31,578 bases of DNA from GWB1-39-12 sp964435575 (lineage in GTDB: Bacteria > Patescibacteriota > Microgenomatia > UBA8517). The translations under genes were made by a program, and so were the position numbers. The stretch's first letter is position 1. Every line of letters starts with the position of its first letter. Shown in pieces: positions 8,188-15,457 of this stretch. The notes below the pieces were generated by a model. That model saw only the letters and a program-made list of their open reading frames with translations. It was not told where the DNA came from and made no database searches. The stretch is taken from assembly GCA_964435575.1 (NCBI GenBank), contig CAYSZS010000015.1:1-31578 (forward strand), given 5' to 3'.

Positions 8188-9024
8188 TTACGGGGTTTGA
8201 GGAAGCTTTTCAAGAGAAGCTAAGACGTTAGAAAGCTCCCGTGGTAAGGCTGAGGCAAAACTTACACTTTTTTTAGTTTTTGGATGACTAATAGTAATCT
8301 TTGCTGCATGTAAGAAAAGTCGCGGACACCATTTACGATCGCTTCGAGCTGTTTTTCTGCCTGCATAGAATTCATCTGAAACAACCGGATATCCGAGATG
8401 TTTTAGGTGTATTCTGATCTGGTGAGTTCGGCCTGTTTTGGGAAAAAGCTCTAATAAAGTATAAGAAGTTTGAGGATTGAAGTTAGAAGATTGATTTAGA
8501 AGTTTGAGATCCGAATTTTGAAGTCCGACTTCTGACTTCCGTCTTCGGCCTTCATTTTCCGACTTCTGACTTCCGTCTTCTGTCCTCATTCCAAAGTAAC
8601 TTCTTACTTTATACCCGGTGACTGCTTCCCTGCCTCCCGGCAAGACACCAAATCGTTCTCTGTTCCAGGGTAATCTTCCCACTGTAACTTTTACATCCCC
8701 CTCTTTAGGATCCACTTCGCCGTGAACCAAGGCCGTATAAGTTTTGGCCACTTTCCTGTTTTTGAACTGGGTTTGTAAATTTTCGAATGCCTCTTTGTTT
8801 TTAGCCACCAACAAAACTCCGCTTGTTTCTTTATCCAACCTGTGAACAATTCCTGATCGGTATTCCGCGCTATTGGCCAGTGGATAATCAAAATTTCTTC
8901 TCAACCAGTTTTGGAGAGTGGGGGTATTTTGTTTGGTTATCACCTCATTTACGATCCATCCCGAAGGTTTATCTAAAACCAAAATATCATTATCTTGATA
9001 AATTACTTTAGGGGTGGCATACAT
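8188..9024 (-). CDS. RluA-family RNA pseudouridine synthase with a 42-aa insertion
   Basis: The protein converts uridine to pseudouridine in RNA, probably 23S rRNA if it is the RluD type. The catalytic block is HRLDKETSGVLLVAK, with the nucleophile at D64. Other family blocks are LDKPSGWIVN, AKTYTALVHG, and GRTHQIRIHLKHLGYPVVSD. Between YKVRSYFG and YTLLELFPKTGRT lies an insertion at about residues 146-187, rich in S, E, K, Q and N, which normal family members lack. Its DNA includes a tandem 34-bp repeat. The insertion keeps the frame and all family motifs, so the enzyme may still work. There is no separate S4 domain at the N-terminus, unlike classical RluD. The start codon lies in the end of a (TTAACCAT)n array. 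Confidence 0.92.
   Translation of the reverse strand: MYATPKVIYQDNDILVLDKPSGWIVNEVITKQNTPTLQNWLRRNFDYPLANSAEYRSGIVHRLDKETSGVLLVAKNKEAFENLQTQFKNRKVAKTYTALVHGEVDPKEGDVKVTVGRLPWNRERFGVLPGGREAVTGYKVRSYFGMRTEDGSQKSENEGRRRKSEVGLQNSDLKLLNQSSNFNPQTSYTLLELFPKTGRTHQIRIHLKHLGYPVVSDEFYAGRKTARSDRKWCPRLFLHAAKITISHPKTKKSVSFASALPRELSNVLASLEKLPQTP
8524..8591. repeat. Two-copy 34-bp tandem repeat inside the rluA-family gene
   Basis: A 23-base block starting TCCGACTTCTGACTTCCG occurs identically at 8524-8546 and 8558-8580, 34 bases apart. The 11 bases after each copy are related but diverged. The flanking bases to about 8464 are made of similar words (gaagtt, gaagat, gattga). The whole block encodes the extra residues of the pseudouridine synthase. 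Confidence 0.9.
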
Positions 9025-9078
9025 GGTTAAATGGTTAAATGGTTAGATGGTTAGATGGTTACATGGTTAAATGGCTAA
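9023..9078. repeat. Seven-copy 8-bp tandem repeat ATGGTTAA
   Basis: Units read ATGGTTAA, ATGGTTAA, ATGGTTAG, ATGGTTAG, ATGGTTAC, ATGGTTAA and ATGGCTAA. On the minus strand this is (TTAACCAT)7 immediately in front of the rluA-family coding sequence, and the unit nearest the gene supplies its ATG. Copy-number change by slippage would alter the leader and the stop codons in it. Confidence 0.93.
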
Positions 9079-9136
9079 ATTTGAATATCAGTAAAACCAC
9101 ACAGACTATTCAGTCATTTTATCATTAAAAATCATC

Positions 9137-9158
9137 AAAAAACCGCCTTTCGGCGGTT
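9137..9158 (-). terminator. Rho-independent terminator, minus strand
   Basis: AACCGCC-TTTC-GGCGGTT at 9141-9158. On the minus strand the stem is followed by TTTT and then GATGATTTTTA. It lies about 40 bases after the DksA/TraR-type gene, so that gene ends here and the rluA-family gene downstream needs its own start or readthrough. Confidence 0.8.
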
Positions 9159-9199
9159 ATTTCTACTAACTACTCACAACCAACTACTAACGACAAAGT

Positions 9200-9634
9200 T
9201 TATTTCTCCCTCCTCGCCTGGTCCTCTGCACAAAGCGTTGCCTCAGGATACGCCATGAGACGATCGGTATCAATCATTCTTCCGCAATCCTCACAGATTC
9301 CGTATTTACCTATCTTTATTCTTGTCAAGGCTTTTCTGGTTTGGATAATTCGTCTTTCCAATTGTTCCTTTATTGCAGAGCTTTTAGCATGACCAAATTG
9401 TTCGTAAGCATCAGCATCGGGGGATGCGTTATCCATGAGTCTAGTTGTATCTTTGAAAGGATCCTCTTCATCGATTTCTTTCTTCCTCTTTTCCAAGATA
9501 TTTAATCTTTCCTGCAAAAATTTTGCTACAGGAGCTAAAAGTTTCGCGGGAAAGTTTATTATACCGGTTATTTTAGACCCTTTTCTAAGTTTCTTATGAT
9601 TTCTTTTATTGACGGCACTATTTTTTTTCTTCAT
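9200..9634 (-). CDS. DksA/TraR-type zinc-finger protein, 144 aa
   Basis: A basic N-terminus leads into a coiled-coil stretch (residues 35-105) and the C-terminal finger YGICEDCGRMIDTDRLMAYPEA followed by LCAEDQ. DksA-family proteins insert the coiled coil into the RNA polymerase secondary channel. The coiled-coil tip segment here contains DNASPDADAYEQFGH, comparable to the family's DxxDxA tip. Of the four zinc ligands, C114, C117 and C135 are present, but the fourth position is D138 (CxxD), so zinc binding may be weaker or use the Asp. Its ATG overlaps the stop of the upstream membrane-protein gene (ATGA), indicating coupling. A terminator follows. Confidence 0.88.
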   Translation of the reverse strand: MKKKNSAVNKRNHKKLRKGSKITGIINFPAKLLAPVAKFLQERLNILEKRKKEIDEEDPFKDTTRLMDNASPDADAYEQFGHAKSSAIKEQLERRIIQTRKALTRIKIGKYGICEDCGRMIDTDRLMAYPEATLCAEDQARREK

Positions 9635-10230
9635 GAGCTTCTTGCGAGATTGAAAAGAATCAAGAATGATACAAAAGAAACAATCGCTGAAAGGACGACG
9701 TCCTTATTGCCGACAAAGGATAACACACCAACATCTCTCGTTGCAATAATTGCCCTCACTAAAAATAAACTTCCAAGGACCGTCATTCCGCTAAAACCTA
9801 CTTTTCCTGATTTGTACCAACTAAAGGTTTTGTATCGCCTGTCCAAAAACACAAAAATGATTAATAAAACCGAAGTTGCTAAGGCGCCTAATCCCGAAGT
9901 AACTTTATTTGTGTTTATCCAATTGTAAAAAAACACAAAGCCATAAAGTATCAACGAGGACAATATTCCGGCTTCAAGAGCTTCAAAAACCCTTAAGTTG
10001 AAGCGGATTGTTCCAACAAAAATGCCCAAACTTCCGCCCAAAAAACTTGTCCAAAACCACCAGTCGGGCGCAAAGTTATCCGAAACTATGCTTCCAAGCG
10101 AAAACCCCAAAAGCGTATAAAAGGCCGTAGTAAATATCTGGTTTTGTGTATAGTCTTCTTTAAGACGCCTCCAAAAGAGAAACAAAAATAAGATAACCGC
10201 CAAAAAGCTGAAAATTATTTTTAAAACCAT
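9631..10230 (-). CDS. Hypothetical integral membrane protein, 199 aa
   Basis: About six hydrophobic segments span the protein, beginning with residues 3-20 (LKIIFSFLAVILFLFLF) and ending at about 180-195. Conserved-looking polar spots include DNFAPDWWFW and GTIRFN. I do not recognise the family. In many bacteria a DksA-like gene, lspA and an rluD-type gene are neighbours, and this gene sits beside such a pair. But the LspA catalytic aspartates and the FNxAD block are absent, so I do not call it signal peptidase II. It overlaps the zinc-finger gene by 4 bases. Confidence 0.75.
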   Translation of the reverse strand: MVLKIIFSFLAVILFLFLFWRRLKEDYTQNQIFTTAFYTLLGFSLGSIVSDNFAPDWWFWTSFLGGSLGIFVGTIRFNLRVFEALEAGILSSLILYGFVFFYNWINTNKVTSGLGALATSVLLIIFVFLDRRYKTFSWYKSGKVGFSGMTVLGSLFLVRAIIATRDVGVLSFVGNKDVVLSAIVSFVSFLILFNLARSS

Positions 10231-10269
10231 ATTATGAATAATAACACAAACTACTCTGGCCTCAAAAAT

Positions 10270-10299
10270 TTGACTTTCTTATAAATTTCTGTTTATTAT
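10270..10299 (+). promoter_or_regulatory. Promoter for a probably leaderless gene
   Basis: TTGACT at 10270-10275, an 18-base spacer and TATTAT at 10294-10299. The expected start point is about 10306, only a few bases before the GTG at 10310, so the mRNA would be leaderless or nearly so. Confidence 0.55.
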
Positions 10300-10309
10300 A
10301 TCTCTTACT

Positions 10310-10774
10310 GTGCTTGAAACACCACACGTGATTGTTGCGGCAGCAATAGCAGTAAACGTAGCTAATCCTGCCTTGGCAATCCCCTTAGCCCTGGGTAGCC
10401 ATTTTGTATTAGAAAAAATCCCCCACTGGAACCCGCATTTAAATACAGAGCTTAAAAAGTATGGCAAGATTACTTCTCAAAGTACAAATATTGTAATTGC
10501 GGACTCGGCTTTGGCTCTAAGTCTGGGGGGTCTTACAGCCTATATAATGCTTCCCGACGTCGGTTTGGCGCTTACGGTTCTTTTAGCCTGCTTTGTCGCA
10601 GTAATGCCTGACCTTATCGAAGCCCCGTATTATTTCTTACGTAAAAAAAGCGATTTTATTGTAAAAAAATGGATTCCTTTTAAAAAGTCAGTACAAATCG
10701 ATGCATCAAAAGGATTTGGCTTGCTTACACAACTTCTGGTGGTCTTGGCTTCAATCTGGTGGATACTAACTTGA
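10310..10774 (+). CDS. Hypothetical membrane protein with conserved-looking histidines, 154 aa
   Basis: Starts with GTG. Three or four hydrophobic segments lie at about residues 8-32, 62-80, 86-104 and 138-153. H6 and the SHFVLEKIPHWNPHL segment (H31, H39, H43), plus a later PDLIE, are reminiscent of the YdjM/DUF457 group of membrane proteins annotated as metal-dependent hydrolases. The match is by eye and weak. It is divergent from the gene that starts at 10230 and ends 2 bases from the stop of the elongation factor P gene, tail to tail. Confidence 0.65.
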   Translation: MLETPHVIVAAAIAVNVANPALAIPLALGSHFVLEKIPHWNPHLNTELKKYGKITSQSTNIVIADSALALSLGGLTAYIMLPDVGLALTVLLACFVAVMPDLIEAPYYFLRKKSDFIVKKWIPFKKSVQIDASKGFGLLTQLLVVLASIWWILT

Positions 10775-10776
10775 CT

Positions 10777-11337
10777 TCATTTTGCTCTTTCAACGTACTC
10801 CCCTGTCCGCGTATCAATTACAACACTATCGCCATTATTAAAAAAAAGAGGCACCTTGAGACTCATTCCGTTTTCCAACTTAGCCTGTTTATATACATTT
10901 GATGCGGAATTTCCCTTTACACCGGGAGGCGTATCGCTAACTTTCAAACTAACTTTTGGCGGAATTTCAATAGAAAGAGGTTTTTCGTCCCAAAATTGGA
11001 CCGTTGCCTCGTTTCCTTCTTTGATGTAGGTCAGTTCGTCCTCAATAATATTTTTTGATATTTCGACCTGGTCGTATGTTTTAGGATCCATAAAAATAGC
11101 TTTTAGATCGTCCGAATATAAATATTGAAGCTTCCTTTTAAAAGTATTTATTTCATCAACCTTAACGTTAGAGCTCATGGTTTTCTCTTCAATACCACCG
11201 GTTTCCAAATTTCGTGCAGTTACTCTTACGGTTGCCCCACCCCTACCTATCTTTATGTGGGCATATTTTATTACTTTGTAAGGTCTGCCGTTTAATAAAA
11301 ACGTCACACCATTTTTAAGATCGGTTGACTGAATCAT
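10777..11337 (-). CDS. efp: Translation elongation factor P
   Basis: At 186 residues it has the usual length and three beta domains. EF-P binds between the P and E sites of the ribosome and rescues stalling at polyproline. The N-terminal KOW-like domain carries the modification loop HIKIGRGGATVRV, and the C-terminal OB domain ends with SVVIDTRTGEYVERAK, a typical family signature. The tip residue is R32, where many EF-Ps have lysine (PGKG), and the preceding proline is isoleucine. R32 is the residue rhamnosylated by EarP in some proteobacteria, but no modification enzyme is visible here. It follows the M29 aminopeptidase gene after a quasi-palindromic spacer. Confidence 0.97.
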   Translation of the reverse strand: MIQSTDLKNGVTFLLNGRPYKVIKYAHIKIGRGGATVRVTARNLETGGIEEKTMSSNVKVDEINTFKRKLQYLYSDDLKAIFMDPKTYDQVEISKNIIEDELTYIKEGNEATVQFWDEKPLSIEIPPKVSLKVSDTPPGVKGNSASNVYKQAKLENGMSLKVPLFFNNGDSVVIDTRTGEYVERAK

Positions 11338-11360
11338 ATGAAATAGTTGTAGGAAGTTAG

Positions 11361-11413
11361 ATGTAGGAAGTAAGCGATAAATAATAAATTCAATATTTTC
11401 TTACATCCTACAT
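11361..11413. repeat. Quasi-palindromic spacer upstream of efp
   Basis: ATGTAGGAAGTAAG (11361-11374) pairs with CTTACATCCTACAT (11400-11413) at 13 of 14 positions. Extra partial copies of the same words flank it (gtaggaagttag to the left, cttacatcctaa to the right). It lies directly 5' of efp. Confidence 0.8.
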
Positions 11414-11421
11414 CCAATATC

Positions 11422-12507
11422 TTACATCCTAATTAACCATTTACCATTCTTTTGTACCAACTTATCGTCAAACCAAAGTTCCCCTTCTTGCCTCAAATCC
11501 TTAATCATGTCCCAATGAAGGGCCGAAACATTTTTACTTTTCGTTTCCAAATATCCAAAACCAAGAGCAAGATGTATTGTACCCCCGATCTTTTCGTCAA
11601 ATAACCCGTCTTTTGTAAACCTGTCAATTTGAAAATTGTTGCCGACTCCAAACTCACCGATTACTTTTGATCCTTTATCCGTATCAAGAATGCCGTTCAA
11701 ATCACCTTCTCCCTTCGAGGCTATGGCTTTTGTAACCGAACCGTTTTTAAATTCTAACCTGACGTCATGGAATTCCTTACCTAATTGTAATGCGGGGTAG
11801 GTAAATGTTATAAAGCCGTTGGTTGAATCTTCGATTACCGACGTAAAGACCTCGCCATCAGGCATGTTGTGTGTTCCGAAAGCATTTATTGCATTTCTGC
11901 TTCTAATACTGAATCTTAAGTCGGTCTTCTCAGCCAAAATGTGCACTTCATCTGTTGCGTCCATCAACTTTTTCAATTTTTCCTGTTCCTTTTCTTTATT
12001 CCTCCAGTCAACACCCGTAATTGCATTAAGAACAAAATTCGAATACTCGCTTAAAGACATATCTGCCTCTTGTGCTTGGGAATTTGTTGGATATCTAGTT
12101 ACCACCCATCTAGTTTTTTGCACTCGGTAATCCTGTATAGGTTTTGTTATCTTGCTTCTTTCAGAAATTTTATTTGCATCCACATTCGAAAGTCCCCTTG
12201 TATTGGCCGGGGCACCGATTCTGATATAACAGTCCATAGATTTAATTTCGTCCATTTCCACTTGAGGAAAAGCCTTTATCTGCCTAGCTGAAGCGTTATT
12301 GAGGTAGATCTCCGAAAACTCATAATCCGACAATCTCAGCCTAATCTCGTTCGCACCACGTTTAACTAAAAGTTTGTATACCTCCAAAACAAGTGGTTTT
12401 GCTTCTGATTCAAAAAACACGATAACGTTTTCACCCTTTTTTAATTTTAGAGAATAATCAACCAGAATCTCGGCTTGTTTTATAACTCTTAGATCAATAA
12501 TACTCAT
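11422..12507 (-). CDS. M29-family metallo-aminopeptidase
   Basis: The 361-residue protein fits the thermophilic aminopeptidase family (AmpS/AmpT/PepS), cytosolic di-metal enzymes that remove N-terminal residues from peptides. The metal and catalytic positions are present and spaced as in the family: E219 (MPDGEVFTS), E285 (GEFGVGNN), H312 and Y319 (IHLALGFGY, seven apart), and H331/D333 (ALHWDMIKD, two apart). It is slightly shorter than the usual 400 residues. The N-terminal half has the expected Rossmann-like start (EILVDYSLKLKKGENVIVFF). It is followed by efp on the same strand. Confidence 0.95.
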   Translation of the reverse strand: MSIIDLRVIKQAEILVDYSLKLKKGENVIVFFESEAKPLVLEVYKLLVKRGANEIRLRLSDYEFSEIYLNNASARQIKAFPQVEMDEIKSMDCYIRIGAPANTRGLSNVDANKISERSKITKPIQDYRVQKTRWVVTRYPTNSQAQEADMSLSEYSNFVLNAITGVDWRNKEKEQEKLKKLMDATDEVHILAEKTDLRFSIRSRNAINAFGTHNMPDGEVFTSVIEDSTNGFITFTYPALQLGKEFHDVRLEFKNGSVTKAIASKGEGDLNGILDTDKGSKVIGEFGVGNNFQIDRFTKDGLFDEKIGGTIHLALGFGYLETKSKNVSALHWDMIKDLRQEGELWFDDKLVQKNGKWLIRM

Positions 12508-12544
12508 ACGTTGGTATTTTACTTTACGGATATGTTTGAAGCAA

Positions 12545-12808
12545 TTAGGAGGTTTTAAAAACTTCTTGCTCTAACTTTTCAATTCTATCAATGTGCTCGC
12601 TTAATATTCCAGACATGACGATCCTTTCTTCATCGAATTTCTTAAATTGTCCCGCTATATCAACTAAGTGTTCCATAACTTTATTAAACTTCTCATCTAG
12701 CTTCAAATTTAATTCATCTTTAAAATTTTCAATTTTCTCGTCAATTTGATTAAAAAGTCTGTAAACAAAAGTTTCTGTTGCAACTTTATCTTTCCATTGC
12801 TTAACCAT
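12545..12808 (-). CDS. Small coiled-coil protein, 87 aa
   Basis: Almost the whole protein is predicted helical by eye, with heptad-like leucine/isoleucine spacing (IDEKIENFKDELNLKLDEKF, then VDIAGQFKKFDEERI, then HIDRIEKLEQEVF). It is highly charged, with no membrane segment and no cysteine. Such a protein probably oligomerises or binds a partner; the family was not recognised. It is divergent from the tRNA-Leu gene, and their promoters share the interval 12801-12858. Confidence 0.65.
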   Translation of the reverse strand: MVKQWKDKVATETFVYRLFNQIDEKIENFKDELNLKLDEKFNKVMEHLVDIAGQFKKFDEERIVMSGILSEHIDRIEKLEQEVFKTS

Positions 12809-12829
12809 AACTACAATTTATTGTATAAT
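12801..12829 (+). promoter_or_regulatory. Probable promoter of tRNA-Leu
   Basis: TATAAT at 12824-12829, with a weaker -35 (TTAACC, 4 of 6 consensus bases) 17 bases upstream at 12801-12806. The expected start is near 12836, leaving a short 5' leader for RNase P to remove before 12859. Confidence 0.5.
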
Positions 12830-12858
12830 TACCACGCTGTCAATTATATCTTACTCAT

Positions 12859-12943
12859 GCCGAGGTGGCGGAATGGTAGACGCGCAGGTCTCAAAAACCT
12901 GTAAAGATAACACTTTGTGGAGGTTCGACTCCTCTCCTCGGCA
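12859..12943 (+). tRNA. tRNA-Leu (anticodon CAA)
   Basis: The acceptor stem GCCGAGG pairs with CCTCGGC and A follows as discriminator. The anticodon stem CAGGT/ACCTG encloses CTCAAAA, giving anticodon CAA (reads UUG). A long class II variable arm (AAAGATAACACTTTG region) and the T-arm GAGG-TTCGACT-CCTC complete the cloverleaf. CCA is not encoded. 85 bases. Confidence 0.97.
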
Positions 12944-12979
12944 CAAGGATTATTCAATCAGCTTTCCTTAGTTATTATC

Positions 12980-13186
12980 ATGCCATATCCAGATTTCGAA
13001 CCAAAAATTCCAAGCAATGCAACACATGGTAAACTTACGAGGCCTGGAATCTTCATTAAAGCAGATCCTGCCTCGCTTGAGGAAAATATCGATAATCCTA
13101 CTATTGAATTGGTAAATAAAGTTTCAGCACCTTTCGACGATATGGTTACTGCTCTATTTTCTATGCTCAATAATAAACGTAGTTAA
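12980..13186 (+). CDS. Small hypothetical protein, 68 aa
   Basis: The frame is open further upstream, but that part lies inside the tRNA, so the ATG at 12980 (MPYPDFEPKIPS) is the reasonable start. The protein has no hydrophobic segment; it begins Pro-rich and ends in an amphipathic helix (APFDDMVTALFSMLNNKRS). Its stop overlaps the stop of dnaB by 4 bases on the other strand. The opposite-strand frame in the same place has a less natural composition. I do not recognise it; it could also be non-coding. Confidence 0.45.
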   Translation: MPYPDFEPKIPSNATHGKLTRPGIFIKADPASLEENIDNPTIELVNKVSAPFDDMVTALFSMLNNKRS

Positions 13187-14562
13187 AAACCTTTGCTTCG
13201 CTTAGTTTCACGACCATAAGAACCTTTCATTACATAACCTTGCGGGCGTTTGGTCTCCCTCCCGTAAAAACGCATCCTGTCACCTCTGAAGGATAATTTT
13301 AATGACGTAAGACGGCCATTTCTATGTTTGGCGATGTCCAAATTAATATTTTCCAGATTTTCTTCGTCCTCTCGCCACAAAAACATTACTACATCCGCAT
13401 CCTGTTCAATACTCCCCGATTCCCGAAGATCCGCCAGTTGTGGTCTCTTTGGTCCACCTCTCTGCTCAACTGCACGCGAAAGCTGCGACACTGCAAGGAC
13501 CGGAATCTTTAGTTCTCTTGCCAAATTTTTTAATCCTTGTGAAATTTCCGAAACCTCCTGAACCCTATTTTCAAGTTGACGGGAACGGGCAAGCTGAAGA
13601 TAGTCGACAACTAAAAGATCAACTCCCGATTCGACCTGTAGCCTCCTTGCCTTTGTTCTCATCTCTAAAATTGAAAGAGCCGGTGTGTCGTCAATAAAGA
13701 TTGGCGCTTCGGCAAGCTCCCCCATTGCATTAGATAAATTTGTAAAATCGTCTTCCGATAGTTTTCCCGTCTTTAATTTCCAGGCATCGATATCGGCCTG
13801 AGCAACCAAAAGTCTATCCACAAGCTCTTCTTTACTCATCTCGAGCGAGAAAAACCCTACAGGCCTCTGGTGCTTAACGGCCAAACTTTGGGATATATTT
13901 AGAGCAAGAGTCGTTTTGCCGATTCCTGGCCTTGCGGCCAGGATTAAAAGATTCGATTTTTGCATTCCGGCTAAAACGTCGTCCAAGTCTTTAAAACCTG
14001 TCGGCGCACCTCTTAACCCCTCTGCCTGCTTGTGAAGTTCGTCCAGTCTGTCAAAAGATTCAGACAGCGCGTCTCTGACGGGAGCAAAACCCCTTTTGAT
14101 GTGTTTTTGAGTCAAAGTAAAAACCTCTCCCTCCGCTTTATCCAAAAGTTCATCTGCCGCCAGACCTTCATCCATTGAAAGCTCGACCAAGCGACTTGCT
14201 GCTTTCATAAGTGACCTTTTTGTTGCCGAATCTTTTACGATACGCCCGTAGTGCTCAACGTGGGCTGCCGTCGGGACTTTATTTGCGATTTCAACTAGGA
14301 AACTTACTCCGCCTATTTTTTTAAGAACCTTTCGTTTCTTCAGCCTTTCAGAAATCGTAAGAACATCAATCGGAATCCTATCTTCGTAGAGTTCAAGTGC
14401 GCACTCGTAAATTTCTCTGTGCCTATCGTCATAAAAATCATCCGGCTTCAAAAATTCGGCAACGGCTATTATTGCATCACGGTCTAGTAAAAGTGCACCA
14501 AGAACCGACTCCTCTGCCTCAGGAGAATGGGGCGGGATACGGACTTGAAGTTGATCAGCCAT
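13183..14562 (-). CDS. dnaB: Replicative DNA helicase DnaB
   Basis: The N-terminal primase-interacting domain (PHSPEAEESVLGALLLD) is followed by the RecA-type ATPase domain. Walker A is ARPGIGKTT at about 210-218, the H2 segment is DLLVVDYLQLA, and the C-terminal block is DLRESGSIEQDADVVMFLWR. As a hexamer it unwinds DNA at the replication fork. At 459 residues it has normal length with no intein. The C-terminus carries a short imperfect tandem duplication (FYGRETKRPQG, then SYGRETKRSKG) beyond the usual end. It is preceded by an AT-rich quasi-palindromic spacer and the MBL hydrolase gene on the same strand. Confidence 0.97.
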   Translation of the reverse strand: MADQLQVRIPPHSPEAEESVLGALLLDRDAIIAVAEFLKPDDFYDDRHREIYECALELYEDRIPIDVLTISERLKKRKVLKKIGGVSFLVEIANKVPTAAHVEHYGRIVKDSATKRSLMKAASRLVELSMDEGLAADELLDKAEGEVFTLTQKHIKRGFAPVRDALSESFDRLDELHKQAEGLRGAPTGFKDLDDVLAGMQKSNLLILAARPGIGKTTLALNISQSLAVKHQRPVGFFSLEMSKEELVDRLLVAQADIDAWKLKTGKLSEDDFTNLSNAMGELAEAPIFIDDTPALSILEMRTKARRLQVESGVDLLVVDYLQLARSRQLENRVQEVSEISQGLKNLARELKIPVLAVSQLSRAVEQRGGPKRPQLADLRESGSIEQDADVVMFLWREDEENLENINLDIAKHRNGRLTSLKLSFRGDRMRFYGRETKRPQGYVMKGSYGRETKRSKGF

Positions 14563-14588
14563 AGTAAATTAAAACTCTAAATTCTAAG

Positions 14589-14659
14589 CTCAAAATTCGA
14601 AACAATATCTAATATTAAATTTTCAAAATTCAAAAAAGTTTTACCATTGGAATTTTGAG
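14589..14659. repeat. Quasi-palindromic AT-rich spacer upstream of dnaB
   Basis: CTCAAAATTC (14589-14598) and GAATTTTGAG (14650-14659) are perfect inverted copies. The surrounding 14570-14690 is built from permuted words of the same kind (aaattctaag, aaaatttagaattt, ggatttag). It fills the gap between the MBL hydrolase and dnaB. Confidence 0.75.
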
Positions 14660-14692
14660 TTTTGAGTTTATTTAAAATTTAGAATTTCGGAT

Positions 14693-15352
14693 TTAGGATT
14701 TCTTTTCCAATACCACCACTTTCATCTCTTCACCTAGCTCACTTTTCTTTATACTTAATTTCTCGATCCTCTCGACGGGTAATCCAGTCTCTTTAAGAAA
14801 CTCGTCAACCGAGGATAATTCCCCAAAGGTATCCGGGTTTAGTCCAGGAGTTTTATAATGCATGGGAATTGTAATTGCCGGCTCGATGTCCCTAACTATT
14901 TCTCCGGCCTCACCCGGACCTATAGTATAGACTCCTCCGACGGGAATCATAAGCACATCAACTTCTCCCAATTCTTCAAGCATGTCTTCGCTCAGTCTAT
15001 GACCTAAATCTCCCAAATGAACAAGTCTCAAATCATCCATCTCGATCACATAAATTGTATTTTTTCCTCTCTCAACACCTTTTTTTGAATCATGATAGGT
15101 CCTTGAGCCAATTATAGACACGCCCGCAATCTCATATTCACCCGGTCCATCGATAATTTTTTTTACTCCGGATACCGCCTGAACAAAACTATGGTCGTCG
15201 TGGGCGTGGGAAACCGTAACCAAGTCCGCTGATATTTTAGGAAATTTCAATCCTACTTTTTGGGGGTCAAAGGGGTCGGTTATTACCACTACCGCCCTTC
15301 CCTTAATCCTAAACGAAGCATGACCCAGATAAATTATGTCCATAGCAATCAA
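14693..15352 (-). CDS. MBL-fold metal-dependent hydrolase (UlaG-like)
   Basis: The metallo-beta-lactamase metal motif is HAHDDH (H49, H51, D53, H54), preceded by the family opening IIYLGHASFRIKG and followed by DGPGEYE, VHLGDLGHRL and IPMHYKT. This layout matches the UlaG/UPF0173-type hydrolases found widely in bacteria; the substrate is unknown, and a nucleotide or phosphoester is likely. 219 residues is close to the family length. An AGGG sits 6 bases before the ATG at 15352; another ATG three codons in (15343) is possible. No signal peptide, so cytoplasmic. Confidence 0.88.
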   Translation of the reverse strand: MIAMDIIYLGHASFRIKGRAVVVITDPFDPQKVGLKFPKISADLVTVSHAHDDHSFVQAVSGVKKIIDGPGEYEIAGVSIIGSRTYHDSKKGVERGKNTIYVIEMDDLRLVHLGDLGHRLSEDMLEELGEVDVLMIPVGGVYTIGPGEAGEIVRDIEPAITIPMHYKTPGLNPDTFGELSSVDEFLKETGLPVERIEKLSIKKSELGEEMKVVVLEKKS

Positions 15353-15393
15353 TTGCCCTAATTATTTGCTCATCCTAGCAAAGAGTGTCTAAG

Positions 15394-15422
15394 TTGACAA
15401 GGGGCTTTATCTACCCTATATT
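15394..15422 (+). promoter_or_regulatory. Consensus sigma-70-type promoter
   Basis: TTGACA at 15394-15399, a 17-base spacer and TATATT at 15417-15422. The start point should be near 15429, about 29 bases before the ATG at 15458. Confidence 0.8.
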
Positions 15423-15457
15423 AACGCTGACACTGACTAAATACTTCTGCCACAACA

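Noticed and set aside
6510..8213. Start of the Kef gene at 8213
   Set aside because: It would overlap the preceding gene by 26 bases. The next ATG at 8177 gives the usual family N-terminus and a gap of 10 bases.
9023..9078. CRISPR-like repeats
   Set aside because: Unit length is 8 bases with no spacers and no cas genes in the window. No CRISPR array was seen anywhere.
9631..10230. Signal peptidase II (lspA) suggested by neighbours
   Set aside because: The catalytic aspartates and the conserved FN(I/A)AD block are missing, and the protein has about six helices instead of four.
12958..13170. Minus-strand frame of 70 codons opposite the 68-aa gene
   Set aside because: Composition looks like a mirror of the plus-strand frame, and it would sit between tRNA-Leu and the end of dnaB. 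The plus-strand frame has the better stop position and protein-like ends. Neither is certain.
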